Source: Lunularia cruciata (lineage: Eukaryota > Streptophyta > Marchantiopsida > Lunulariales > Lunulariaceae). From it: DNA of 64,000 nucleotides. Numbering within the stretch: the stretch's first letter is position 1; every line of letters starts with the position of its first letter. The notes beneath the pieces are model-generated. The model was given only the letters and a program-made list of their open reading frames with translations, was not told the DNA's origin and made no database searches. The position numbers and the translations under genes were made by a program. The stretch is taken from positions 59,826,911-59,890,910 of the forward strand of contig OX419760.1 in NCBI GenBank assembly GCA_948567375.1, written 5' to 3'. Shown one piece after another: positions 53,906 through 64,000 of this stretch.

Positions 53906-54792
53906 ACAACCTCTGTTCTTCTACCCGTTCCTGTTCTCCTTGAAATGGTCTTGCTCCTCGGTCTCAAAACCAAAGGTTGCCAAGTTCCATCGGCACTGGT
54001 CCACCCATGGGTGACATTTCTGCCCAATAATGTTGAGGTAGAACTACTCCTTCACCTCCACCTAATGCTCCTGCTATTCTTTGTGCACAAGCAATGGCTT
54101 CAAATATCGTGCGAGGATTTTGTACCATGACTTCTTGGGGAATCCGCTCCTTCAACTCTCGTTTGAAATTGTCGAGAGCCTCTGCTGGACTCATGTCAGT
54201 TATTGCAACTTGTAGATCCAGAAATGCCTCCACATACTCTTATATGTTGTTCTTCTGTTTCAATCCCCATAGTAGGATCCGGGCCATCTGCATAGAATCC
54301 ACCAATTGGAAATTCTTTAGCAATCCTTCTTGCATTGTTGTCCATGTGACCTCTTCTCTCGGCCAACATGGATCGTTCCCAAACATCGTACCATGTGAGG
54401 GCTTTAGTGATCAAGTACCCACATGCAAACACGCCTGCAACATGCTCGGTGATCTCTGTTGAGAACAACCAAAAATATAAATTCATTCTTGATATCCAGT
54501 TCTACACTACTCTTATCGTACGCTGCCCCTTGTAAGGCTCAATGTTGCAAGTCTTCTTCATCCGGAGTAGTAGTGTGGCTTCATCATTGATAGGGTTTGT
54601 AGGCACAGGTGCCTCTCCAAATACTTCAGTTGTAGGTATTGGATTTTGAGACGGCTCTTCTTCTTGCATTGCTTGATCATTCCTAAGTGTCTGCACTTGA
54701 CTTTGTAACGGCTCCATAGTCATCTTAATCTCTCAAAATTTGTTCAACATCCCCTGCATTCCTTGCACCAACTCCTGCAATTGCGGATCCAT
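53906..54792 (-). pseudogene. gag: B5 gag (knuckle deleted)
   Basis: ATG at 54790-54792 starts the family Gag. The capsid-like region is present (FWLFSTEITEH, EAFLDLQVAITDMSP) with frameshifts near 54350 and 54250. Gag is joined near 53905 to the protease region; the basic segment, CCHC knuckle and protease Asp motif are missing. At the codon where B2 has a TGA, B5 keeps TGG. Confidence 0.85.
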
Positions 54793-54827
54793 GGTTCCGG
54801 TAACACTCGATTGCTATACCCTAAACT

Positions 54828-55031
54828 TCAATAGAGAGTTAATATGATCACTCTGGAGGGCACACAAACTATTGGAACTACCATTGGGACCTCAGAAGCT
54901 ACCACTCGTTGGTAATATTCCTCACCAAAATTCCTAACCATGAAATCCCTAAACATCACTTTCAGTCTCACTACATAACAAATTTCTACTTGAGTGTTAA
55001 AAGGGAAAGGATTTGGGACATTCAAATCCAT
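54828..55031 (-). CDS. B5 ORF0b (67 aa)
   Basis: An uninterrupted 204-nt frame, MDLNVPNPFPFNTQVEI, RNFGEEYYQRVV and a tail ILTLY. Its ATG overlaps the ORF0a stop as TGATG (55033-55029), an arrangement that would suit termination-reinitiation. In B1, B2 and B4 four bases separate the two ORFs. The frame is also open a further 10 codons upstream. Confidence 0.6.
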   Translation of the reverse strand: MDLNVPNPFPFNTQVEICYVVRLKVMFRDFMVRNFGEEYYQRVVASEVPMVVPIVCVPSRVIILTLY

Positions 55032-55252
55032 CACAACAAAATGTAAATTGTCAAATCCCACTCTCTATCGTAAATCACTACAGGAAAAATCACTGGGTTT
55101 GGCAAATTCATTATTGTATCCATGAACTCTGCTCCGAAGTGAAAAACCAAATACACTCTCACATGCTCGTGCTGAATGTACATAATCTTGATGTTGAATG
55201 GATTCAAGAATGGAAAGCGAGGCACTGGATATTGTCCTCCCAGAGCATCCAT
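55031..55252 (-). CDS. B5 ORF0a (73 aa)
   Basis: An uninterrupted 222-nt frame, MDALGGQYPVPRFPF, HVRVYLVFHFGAEFMD and WDLTIYILL before TGA. It has the same length as in B1 and B2 despite about 4% LTR divergence in this element and several indels elsewhere. Function unknown. Confidence 0.6.
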   Translation of the reverse strand: MDALGGQYPVPRFPFLNPFNIKIMYIQHEHVRVYLVFHFGAEFMDTIMNLPNPVIFPVVIYDREWDLTIYILL

Positions 55253-55362
55253 TCTATTCTCTTAATCTACCAATTACACCAAAATGTCTCTCCTCAAAAT
55301 TACTCAATCTCTGTAGCCCATGTTCTTCCAAGAGGGGTGATCTGCTCTCTTGGACAACACCT

Positions 55363-55374
55363 GCCCTGATACCA
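55363..55374 (-). other. B5 primer binding site
   Basis: TGGTATCAGGGC on the minus strand, one mismatch to the initiator-Met tRNA complement. Confidence 0.85.
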
Positions 55375-55375
55375 T

Positions 55376-56130
55376 TGTAATACTTTGAGGATAGGAGACC
55401 TTAAGAGAAACACACCTTGAGAACACACCCTTTCACACTCAAACTCCGATGCCCCAAAGGAGCACCTTCTCTTTATTATATAGGCAAAGCGGATCTCCTC
55501 CAATGAAGCTCCACCGTAGGATTAGGTACATAGATAGGTGACATGTTAGCAAAATCCACCCTTGGATTACTTACTTGGATGGGTGACATGTCGGTCCTGG
55601 TCCTATCTAGTTGGTCAAACAAGCTTTGACCGGAGGAAATCTTTTAGGGAATCTTCCTATAGGAATCTCAGAATCACATGGATGAGGTACTGTTGGAAAG
55701 CTCTCGACAAGACAAAGCAAAGGGGAGGGAAGGCTAGCCTTTGCTTTGATGGAAGGGGGAATCTGCATATTTTTTAGGCCTAATTCATCCGTTTAGGCCT
55801 CCAAAATTGCCTTCAAAGATTTCAGGTATATTTTGGTTCTAACTCTATTAGTAGAAGTCCTCTTTTGGTGATACCTCTTTCTGATCTATTGAGTCCATCT
55901 TGTGTAATATCCTTCCAGATGTTACCAACCCAATTCTCACCCTCAGATCATATGTCTAGCTATTGGTTCTAAGGTTTTCAAATCCATTTTGGTTTTTTGC
56001 CCTATTAGTAGAAGTACCCTTTTGGTGATACTTCTATCTGATCTATTTTGATTATCATATATAACATCATTCTAGATGTTACCAAACCCAATTTGACATC
56101 TAGATCATATGGCTAGCTCTTGGTATTACA
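55376..56130 (-). repeat. B5 5' LTR
   Basis: Plus-strand reading starts TGTAATACTTTG and ends TTGGTATTACA. It includes the TATATAAT box and, in element orientation, TGCTCC-TTT-GGGGCA. Confidence 0.93.
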
Positions 56131-56187
56131 AATATGAGATGAATATTGAGAATATATATTTTATTATATGGAATCTCAATCAATCAA

Positions 56188-56720
56188 TCAATCAAGTATA
56201 TCATCATTGTTATAATCAAGAAAATGTTGCAGCACCATTGATCTACTTTCTTCTAGTCCAAGTTCTATACCCTGAAATGACATTTTTGAATCTATTTGAG
56301 TCTCCTCTCTAAATTTGCCATCGTCCTTTGACCAAAGGTCAGACCTATTGATTAAAAAATTATGTAAAATAATACACACCGATACACACTTTATCAAATA
56401 AGCATTTCTACTATTTTCTTTTAGTTGCACTCTTAGCTCACAAAGAGAATGCCATCTAGCTTTCAATACTCCTATACAATGCTCATTTATCACTCTTGCC
56501 TTTGCTAAATATTTATTGAACTCCTGCTTGTCCTCTAAGTGAGCCTGCTTGAAAGCGGGTACTAGGTGATGCATGGGTACATAACCCAAATCACCTAAAA
56601 GGTACTCCTTTGCCTCAAAAGTGCGACACCTCCCTCTTCGGTTCAAATCATTCCATAGTGACGATTTTTTCAAACGTCATATCATGACATGACCCTAGCA
56701 CTCTTGCAAATAAAACAAGG
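56188..56720 (-). pseudogene. PIF/Harbinger transposase, C-terminal fragment
   Basis: The open frame 56188-56673 contains EAKEYLLGDLGYVPMHHL, LAKARVINEHCIGVLKARW and VSVCIILHNFLI, the typical end of PIF/Harbinger (DDE_Tnp_4) transposases. Just upstream, in a shifted frame, LGSCHDMTF corresponds to the G-S-x-H-D block that holds the second catalytic Asp; the shift is near 56672. The N-terminal half is missing or not recognised. B5 ends 57 bp from its stop. A (TCAA)n run lies at 56176-56194. Confidence 0.75.
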
Positions 56721-56750
56721 CCATACTTTTAGTAAACTAAACAAATAAGA

Positions 56751-57180
56751 TCACCAATGCATTGCAAAAATACCTAACCGGACAACACCAAGTGTGAACC
56801 GCGCTCTCTCAAAGGCTGGTCTAGCTGGTAACTCCTCCAATCTAGCCGCTACTGCCTGCCATAAACCACTAGTTGCTGAGCGGATCCCATGCTCCTCACC
56901 CAAATCAACTCCACTATCAACCACCTCTGCTCTAGTAGTAGGGACAACATCATCCCTACCCTCACAAAGTGTGGTAGCCAATTGGAACACTGGGGCTGGG
57001 TCAACTCCCAATATAAACATGTTACTAGTTGAAAACAAAGGGCAATGCATAATCAGCTGAGCCGTCTCCAACATCGTGCTTGACTCAGTTTGTGTAGTAG
57101 AAAGTGGTTTACTAGTAGGTAGTCCATCATGCACCCCCATCACCACCTACCGCACCTACACTGGGACGTCTAGGAGCCAT
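56751..57180 (-). pseudogene. Unassigned ORF upstream of the Harbinger fragment
   Basis: ATG at 57178-57180 begins MAPRRPSVGAVGGDGGA, then a shift leads to an open frame of 131 codons ending at 56751 (ATTLCEGRDDVV, LWQAVAARLEELPARPAF, RFTLGVVRLG). A possible donor (TTAG then GTATTT, near 56772) precedes the transposase fragment by about 60 nt, so it could be an upstream exon of the same gene. No domain recognised. Confidence 0.35.
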
Positions 57181-57330
57181 GGATGTTGTTTGCAATGCCT
57201 TGGAGAGCGTGAAAGACTATGGAAGTCTGACCTGTCTCCCAACCTCTCCTCTTTGTGGGTCTAACTCCAATGATGCTCCTCTAGCCTCTGGAGCACAAAC
57301 TACACTCCAAGTCACTGCTGCAAATGCATC

Positions 57331-58029
57331 CACCTATGTTGCTCCGCACATGAAGTCCAAAGCATCTCTATCACCAGCATATGAGGTGGAAGCCTCAGAA
57401 CCCAAATCTGATCTCCTCTGAGTAATGGCCATACTAGCCAATCTCTGCTCCAACTGCTCAATCCGAATAGTCATAGTTGTATTGGAAGTAAGGGCAAGTA
57501 ATGCACCTCTACTAGGTGTAGATCCTCTACCACATGCCATAGCAGCCCCACCACTTTGTAACTCCGGGTGTAGGTCAAAGTATCGGTCACCAGTGTGACC
57601 AAATCTATGGTAATGCTCACACTGCCTTTGTGTTGGTTGTGATGCACCAAAGGTATCAAGTCTATTGCCTTGAGTGCACTCTCTCCTATGGTGAAGTCCA
57701 CCACAAGTCCAACAAGCAACACCACTACTCACTGGCTGTTGTTTACCCAAAAATGAAGGTAAGGGTCTAACTACAATAGGCCCTCCACTCGCTCCATATG
57801 ACCTAGGCGGTCCACCATGTCCTTGAAGACCAACTAGACGTGGTGCACTCTAGAAGAAGTCACAGTTGTGGATGAGGTCTCCCTACCAAATCTAGATGTC
57901 ACCACTCTCTTCTCCACCATGTTGAGCTCAATATGCTCAGCCAAACCAAAGACCACTGCCAAAGTGGGCAAATTAGCCTGTAATAACATAGCATCACGAA
58001 CTCTACGTCGTAACTCCTTGTCCAATACC
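57331..58029 (-). pseudogene. gag: Family C gag relic, C-terminal part with two zinc knuckles
   Basis: The open frame 57334-57750 holds CWTCGGLHHRREC (C-X2-C-X3-H-X4-C) and a second, decayed knuckle, CEHYHRFGHTGDRYFDLHPEL, with two cysteines replaced by Tyr. Further upstream LRRRVRDAML, VFGLAEHIELNMVEKRV continues in a neighbouring frame. The sequence is unlike the gag of families A and B. No pol follows; Harbinger-related sequence does. Confidence 0.65.
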
Positions 58030-58785
58030 TATAATACCAAGAGCTAGCCATATGATCTAGATGTGAAATTTGGTTTGGTAACATTGGAAATGATATTATA
58101 TATGATGGTTAAAATAGATAAGATAAAAGTATCACTAAAAGGGTACTTCTACTAATAGGGCAAAAACCAAAATAGAATTGAAAACCTTAGAACCAATAGC
58201 TAGACATATGATTTAAAGGTGAGAATTGGTTTAGTAACATCTGGAAGGATGTTACACATGATGGATTAAATAGATCAGAAAGAGTATCACCAAAAGGGGA
58301 CTTCTACTAATAGAGTAGGAATCAAAATATGCTTGAAATCTTTGAAGGCAATTTTGGAGGCCTAAACAAATGAATTAGGCCTTGAAAATGTGTAGATTCC
58401 CCCCCTCCCAAATGGAGGAAAGGCTAGCCTTCTCCCCACTGCTTTGTCTCATTGAGAGCTTTCCAATGGTATCTCACCCATATGATTTTGAGATTCCTAT
58501 AAGAAGATTCCCTAAAAGATTCTCTTTGGTCAAAGCTTGTTTGACCAACCAGATAGGACCAGGACCAACATGTCACCCATCCAAGTAAGTAATCCAAGGG
58601 TGGAGCTTGCTGACATGTCACCTATCAATGTGCCTAATCCTAGGGTGGAGCTTCCTTGGAGAAGATCCTCTTTGTCTATATAATAAAGAAAATGTGCTCC
58701 TTTGGGGCATTGTAGGTTTGAGTGTGAAGTCGTGTGTTTCTCACAATGTATTTCTTCTCAAATATCATATACTTGGAGGATTAAA
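58030..58785 (+). repeat. B6: family B solo LTR in family C gag
   Basis: 756 bp from TATAATACC (TG decayed to TA) to GGATTAAA. It carries the TATA box and TGCTCC-TTT-GGGGCA hairpin near 58680-58710. Flanks ATACC and ATATT match at three of five positions. Gag reading on the minus strand resumes on both sides, showing that the LTR interrupts one gene. Confidence 0.88.
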
Positions 58786-59403
58786 ATATTCCATACCAAA
58801 ATTGGATTTTCTGGGCCTCAATAACTCCCTAAGTTAAATTGATCAGTCGCCTCATGTGAGTGTATGCCTTATGTAGGCTCTCTCCAGCCTTTTGTTGGAA
58901 CTCCTGCAAGCTCCTTAGCTTGTCAGTCCGCACTCCTTGGTAGTTCCGCCTCAAACACTAGAAGAACTCCACCATGGGGTTAAACCCAATACCACACCAC
59001 CTCCTATAGCGGTACCTCTACTTGTAGAAGCACTATCTCTAGCTAGTGCACTTCCATTGGCTCCACCAATGCTATTTGAGCTAGAACTCATGGGTACTAC
59101 CGATCGACTCTTGGCAACCAAGCTTGAAGTGATAGAGACATAGTTCAAAGACCAATATTATTACTGTAACTCAATCTCCTCCAAGTGAGATCTCCTAAAC
59201 TCATTGTAATTGTCCATCGGTGGACCCTCCAAATGCTGAAACAACCCATTCCATGCCATGATGGGTATAAACAAAGTTGGGTTCCGCATCTGTTGCATAT
59301 CACACCAACTATCAAACTCTTGGATGAAGTCATCCAACTCAATTGTACCCACTATACCAAAGTAATGTTTGTGGCCTTTGGAAGCCCCATAAATCTCATC
59401 CAT
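58786..59403 (-). pseudogene. gag: Family C gag relic, N-terminal and capsid part
   Basis: The open frame 59161-59403 has FIQEFDSWCDMQQMRNPTLF and MAWNGLFQHLEGPP. A linker rich in Ser, Gly and Ala follows in another frame (58951-59148), then FNPMVEFF, stop, CLRRNYQGVRTDKLRSLQEF and AGESLHKAYTHMRRLI, up to the solo LTR. The order is that of a retrotransposon Gag. It is broken by at least three stops or shifts. Confidence 0.65.
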
Positions 59404-61689
59404 ATCTCACAACAATGGTGTGTACACACCAAGTGCACTCTCAATTGAATCAGCTCTTGTGTCAAACTCCAACTCAGAGTCAATCTCCTCCCTCATTGAG
59501 ACCTAAGATACAAGTTGATACCAAGCGCCATTCCGAGTAAACCCACTGCGTACTGCATGGCTATCTCCTCTAGAATCTCCAAAGAACTCCGTCGTGACAA
59601 TATAACCGCAAACCGCAAGTACCCCACCAAGTGCCAACACCACCAACCAAGCACCACCAAGTGCCAACCCTAACGGAACACTACTCACTAATGTAACTCT
59701 AATTGAGACAACTACACTAGGAGAAAGTGCAACCTGTAACCTGCCATCAGAACACGCATTCTCACGGTCTACAAGTCATCCTTCTTACTTCACTTGAGAG
59801 AAACACAGATAGTCTGATTGGTCATCACTCCAACCTCACTATTGATAGCACACCAGAGCACCAACGCTCTAAACTCAATGCACCTCATACAAACATGGTA
59901 CACAAACAGGAAGCATAGAATGGAGGAGGTCCAATCACAAGAAATCTAAATGAAAACACTTCATCTCATAAAACAACACTGGATTGACTCGGCCACCATT
60001 TGGCATTTGACATAATTGGAGCACTTATCTACTTCTTGCGCTACAAGGATCATCAAGAAAGGGATCTTCTTGCCAAAATCTGTTCTTCTTGCCAAAATCT
60101 GACTTAAAAACTTCACAAAATCTGATGTAAATCTAACATAAATTTGACATACAATCTAACATAAATCCCTAAATTTGGCTGACCTCTAAATCCTTAACTA
60201 ACTATTCACTCAAGCAAAATTGGAAAAATGGGTTTTGTCCAATCTCTAATTCACAAGGATCTGCTCCCAACTCCACCTTTAATTTCACTTTATGAGCTCA
60301 ACTCGCAACAAATTGGTCTTGTTTTCACCTCCTAAGCTCAAAATCACAATTACCGCTTGAAAATTACTTCTCTTTAGCTCCAAATTTTGCCAGTGTTTTA
60401 GCACACTATCTCTTCCAAGGAAATTTGAACTATTCAATCAAGACACCACAATCCACCGAGCTTGGAGATACCACCAACACTCATAGTTCTTGCACCTGAT
60501 TTCCTCTTGATTGACTTCTATGATGTAATCAGATAGTTTATAGCTCAAATCAGATCAGTACTTGTCTGATCTCAACAACTTGCCAACAATAGGGTTTTGA
60601 TGACAGTCAAGCCACACCCACTCTAGCTAAGAGACTCCAGGTGACGCTCGCCGGCTTTTTGTCCACTCTAGCCAATAACTCGAAGGCTCAACATCAAAGA
60701 AGTGAGCTCTCTAGAGCTGCACTCCTAGGGTATACTCCTGATTTTGACCTAGGTCTCATCCTAACGGTCCCGCTGACAACACACTTGATAGTGCAAATGG
60801 TGCAAGTGACGGTGCGCCCCACCATGAAGTCAGTACCCCAAACATGAAATATGACCATCGGAAAGTAGTATATGAGTGATAGCAAAAATGCCTCTAATTA
60901 TTATCAATTGGAACTCCATGGTCTACGCAATCTAGATGCGACACTACAAATAGCGTGACATTAAGAAGTAGGAGACGGACCCGTATAGAAGACAAGGGTT
61001 ATGATGAGTGAAAATGCCATATAATAGGGGTTTCAAAGTTCACTTTTTTCCAAAAAAATTTAATAAATTTTGGTTTAGTTGATGAAGTTATAAATGAATG
61101 TCCCTAAATAAAGAGTTGCATATACCAAAAAGTGTGTTATGGGTGGGAAGTGTTTCAATTTCAAATTGATCTGCAACTTTATAGTGGAGTATATTAGTGT
61201 CTTGATTTGAAGCAAATGTTAACCACCCATATTATCCTAACCACTTCCTTTGCATTATGCCAAATGGGTAATGATGCACAATAAACTAATGAATAAGCAT
61301 AATTTTAAATCTGTTGAGACTCAAGATTTATGATTTTGAACAGCTTGTGGCTGAAGGAGATGCTTTCATGTTTTTTTTATTATGAATGTATAAGATACAA
61401 GATTAAACACGCCGCACCTTGCTAGACATTGTCGCACCGACAAAAGACATAGCTAGTAATACAAGTTTGCACGAGCAAATTGAAATCAAAGTTTGGATTT
61501 TTAGTGAAATATAGAATCCATGGATGAATCTCACACTTATATTTGAGACAATGCAAAACAAGTTCAATTTGCACTCTTTGCTCCTCTCCAGTTTGGATTT
61601 CAAGAACTTCTTGAGAAGATGGTTGCATCTGTTCCAAGTTATGCACACAAGGGTGTTCTAATATTTGCCATCAAGGATGGTTCAGTTAG
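59404..61689. other. No gene recognised; small repeats
   Basis: Short direct repeats occur: CCACCAAGTGCCAAC near 59627 and 59657, TTCTTGCCAAAATCTG near 60070 and 60087, and TCTAACATAAAT near 60134 and 60160. Short frames at 59503-59688 and 60694-60885 on the minus strand have no recognised homology and may be chance. Confidence 0.45.
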
Positions 61690-63142
61690 ATGTGGGAGTA
61701 AAGTTGGTTTTGGAAGATCATGGATTAGCAATAGCAAAGCAACTAAAGGAGAGGATGATAGATTCAAAATGGTTACCACTATGCACAGATACTAGACTAT
61801 TTGGATGACACCAAACACTCCAATTAGATTCATGGTGGGAATAGTAAAAGGCTTGTCCAAAAAAGCACCACATTTAGTTACATGGCCAATTACTTAGTTA
61901 TGCACAAGAGAGTATTTCTAGTTTCCATAACAAGAGAGAGGCTTTAAAAAGAATGTGCTCGATACATGAAATTGTGTGATGATATTTGAGAATTGAAATA
62001 CAACTCTATGGGAGATGTTCTAAACAGGAAAGACCGCAAGAGAGGATAGCAAACCATAGATGACAAATGGAACCATCTTTGTTTACATTTTGAGAGAATG
62101 GATTCAATGTTGAAGATAGAATTTGGATCATAGATGGAACATGCAAATGTGGCGCTAAAGAATTTGGCTAAAATTGTACATTTGATTCATCACCAATTAG
62201 CAAACCAAGCACACAAGGACGCTTGGAAGATCACATGAATAGATTTGAAGAGGAAGGTTTAAATTGCAACTATTTATTTGGAAATTGTGAGTGCATTTGG
62301 AAATTATGAGGAGTGCATTTAGAAATTGTGAGTCTAAATTGGAAAGAGTTCAAGAGGATGAAATCAATGTTTGATAGGATAAAATGTAGAGGAAGAGTAT
62401 CTCAATGAAGAGTATTTTTATGTAGAGGAAGAATATCTCCTGAGGAAAGCAAAAGAGATTTAGTTGTCGCAAGGATACCTAGGAGCAACAAGACCAGCAT
62501 ATAAGACCTGCTCCAAAGGAACACCCAATGAAACAAGAGAAACATACAAGATTAGGCAGGGAGGAATACCCTATGAAACAAGAGAATAGGAGGGTAGAGA
62601 AGACATTGGTGAGCACCCAAGAGAAGCATCCAATCAGAAAGATCCAACTAAAGAAGAAGTTTCAAAAGAGAAGGTGACATTTGATAGAAAATGAAAATTT
62701 CTAATGTTGCTAAGATTACACCTACACTTGCTTCTTTGTCAGAAGATTTTGCTAGCCATAGCAAATTGAAAAGTGACTTCCTTTGAATCTAGATAGATGT
62801 GTAAAATAGTTGAGATTGATTGAAGCACAACAAGTTGCCAAGATTGCAAAACACAAGAGACAAGTAGAGGCTGAGAATATATTCAGAACAGAGAAAATAA
62901 GGTTAAAGGTAGAAAGACTATGTATCAAAAAGAGAGAAGAAAAATCAAAACATTTTTACTCCATAACACTTGAACTAGCACAAACTAGAAAGGAGATCAA
63001 AAGCATTATTACCACTTTATCCGACATAAAACCACATCCTTACAATGGCTCTAGTGCTAGTGACAATGTAGATCCCAAGTTCCCTATATTGGAGACAGAT
63101 TATACGGCAGATTTCACAAGTTGGAATGAGAGTGAAGAATAG
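61690..63142 (+). pseudogene. Decayed second copy of the Myb/SANT-like accessory gene
   Basis: From about 61700 the sequence parallels the gene at 43086: GEDDRFKMVTTMHRY corresponds to the segment around its internal TGA, then TTCATGGTGGGAA, AAAAGCACCACATTTAG and AATGGATTCAATGTTG match the Myb/SANT-like region in order, with frameshifts. The 3' end keeps an open frame of 110 codons (62810-63142) that is basic and coiled-coil-like (EAQQVAKIAKHKRQVEAEN) with an acidic end. The aligned codon here is Arg (AGA) where the other copy has TGA. Confidence 0.5.
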
Positions 63143-64000
63143 TAAGAGCTTTGGGTAGTTCTTAGGTGTAGTAAGGTCTCGGAGGTTTTGGAATAGTAAC
63201 AGTGATGCAGTTTTTGGAATCATAAGTGCTCTACATGCTCAATATCATATGTAAACAAATCATCATATACAAAGTTTCTAAAGTTTCTATTAAATTTGAA
63301 AGCATTCCATGTAATGTAATGTTAATATTTTCTCTCCATGTCTTTCCCAATTCATCTTTTATATCACATGTCTTCTCCTCTCATATGCACCATATAACAT
63401 AAGCAGAACTACACATTTATATTACAGACATTAGTTCATGCTTAAAGTTCAAGTCCCCACCAAAAAAAGCCCAGTCCCAAAATGCACACTATGCAAATAA
63501 GATTCCAAGAGATGAGGTCTAAGTCTACATTGTTCAATCCAAGCTTGTGCGGTTTGCTCAATTTGCATAAATACATTTGCATGGTTTTTGCGGTCTATGC
63601 AACTAATAAAATCATCCATAATTGGCTAAGACTGGTATTTAACTTGGTGCTTATCTAAGCAAATTAAATCTCACCTAGTTTATGCAGAAAACTAGTGTTT
63701 AACCATCAAGTTTAATTATTGATGTTATGGTGCTAAAATCAAAAGTAATGGTGCAAGCACAAAACTTGAAATGAAAGGAGTAAATCAAAACAATAACAAG
63801 TTAGAGTGCAAGTAAAGTAGCTTAAGTATATAGTCCATGGAGCTATAAGGACTCATGTAAGTCTATAATCCCTTGTGTTTCAACAAATTAAAAAACATCA
63901 AAAGAATATATCAAAATCATGACAAAACATATAAATAAGTGGTATAAGTATCAAAGTAAATGATGCAAGTATAGAAGATGAAGTGTACCATACATAAATA
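63143..64000. other. AT-rich, no gene recognised
   Basis: No reading frame, RNA gene or repeat of note was recognised. Confidence 0.5.

Larger units (their letters stand above)
49994..56130 (-). mobile_element. B5: Ty3/Gypsy chromovirus, family B
   Basis: LTRs are 762 bp (49994-50755) and 755 bp (55376-56130). Over the first 190 bp they differ by about 4%. Flanks are GATAT (49989-49993) and AATAT (56131-56135), four of five matching. ORF0a, ORF0b, gag and pol are on the minus strand. A deletion of roughly 500 bp near 53900 removed the zinc knuckle and the protease active site, so the element cannot be autonomous. Chromodomain and RT catalytic box are intact. Confidence 0.94.

Noticed and set aside
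1..64000. tRNA, rRNA genes, CRISPR arrays and bacterial-type operons
   Set aside because: I found no tRNA B-box with matching acceptor stem, no rRNA-like sequence and no regularly spaced identical repeats. The window is plant nuclear DNA. A tRNAscan or Rfam run would settle the RNA genes.

Overview
The window is nuclear DNA of a land plant with a repeat-rich genome. It holds plant-type Ty3/Gypsy chromoviruses with initiator-Met-tRNA primer sites, a plant-type reverse-transcriptase relic, a PIF/Harbinger transposase fragment and long AT-rich spacers. I cannot place the species, and I see no certain host housekeeping gene.

Region 1 (about 475-31660) is a stack of retroelements nested several levels deep. 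The base is a LINE-like reverse-transcriptase gene on the minus strand (475-812 and 30121-31660). It is split by an old chromovirus of family A (A-old, plus strand, 813-30120). A-old is itself cut by four family B insertions: B1 (3300-8634, plus), B2 (9232-21484, minus), solo LTR B3 (22237-22835, plus) and B4 (23478-29492, minus). A young family A element (A-young, 14460-20102, plus) sits inside the gag gene of B2, flanked by the 5-bp duplication CCTTG. My hand-counted LTR divergences agree with this order: B1 about 10%, B4 about 4-5%, B2 about 2%, A-young 7 differences in 423 bp.

A-young is nearly intact. It has identical-length LTRs, a PBS, gag with one nonsense codon, one uninterrupted pol (protease, RT, RNase H, integrase, chromodomain) and a PPT. 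At the gag/pol overlap it has a GGGAAAC slippery heptamer in the correct frame, followed by a foldable pseudoknot. Its U3 carries perfect heat-shock-element arrays. Family B differs in carrying two small ORFs between the PBS and gag (ORF0a, 73 aa; ORF0b, 67 aa). They recur in all four internal copies in the window, and the two resemble each other.

Region 2 (31660-43000) is mostly AT-rich and without recognisable genes. It has a hairpin, several small tandem repeats, an 80-bp triplication at 42201-42441 and a less AT-rich patch at 37.8-39.2 kb with short unassigned ORFs.

Region 3 (43-64 kb) is a second transposon-rich zone. It contains two copies of a Myb/SANT-like gene of the type that accompanies PIF/Harbinger transposases (43086-44282 and 61690-63142) and a Harbinger transposase C-terminal fragment (56188-56720). 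It also holds unassigned minus-strand gene remains at 45.2-49.2 kb, bracketed by inverted clusters of GGCGCT decamers, and another family B element (B5, 49994-56130). A third type of gag relic (57331-59403) is split by solo LTR B6.
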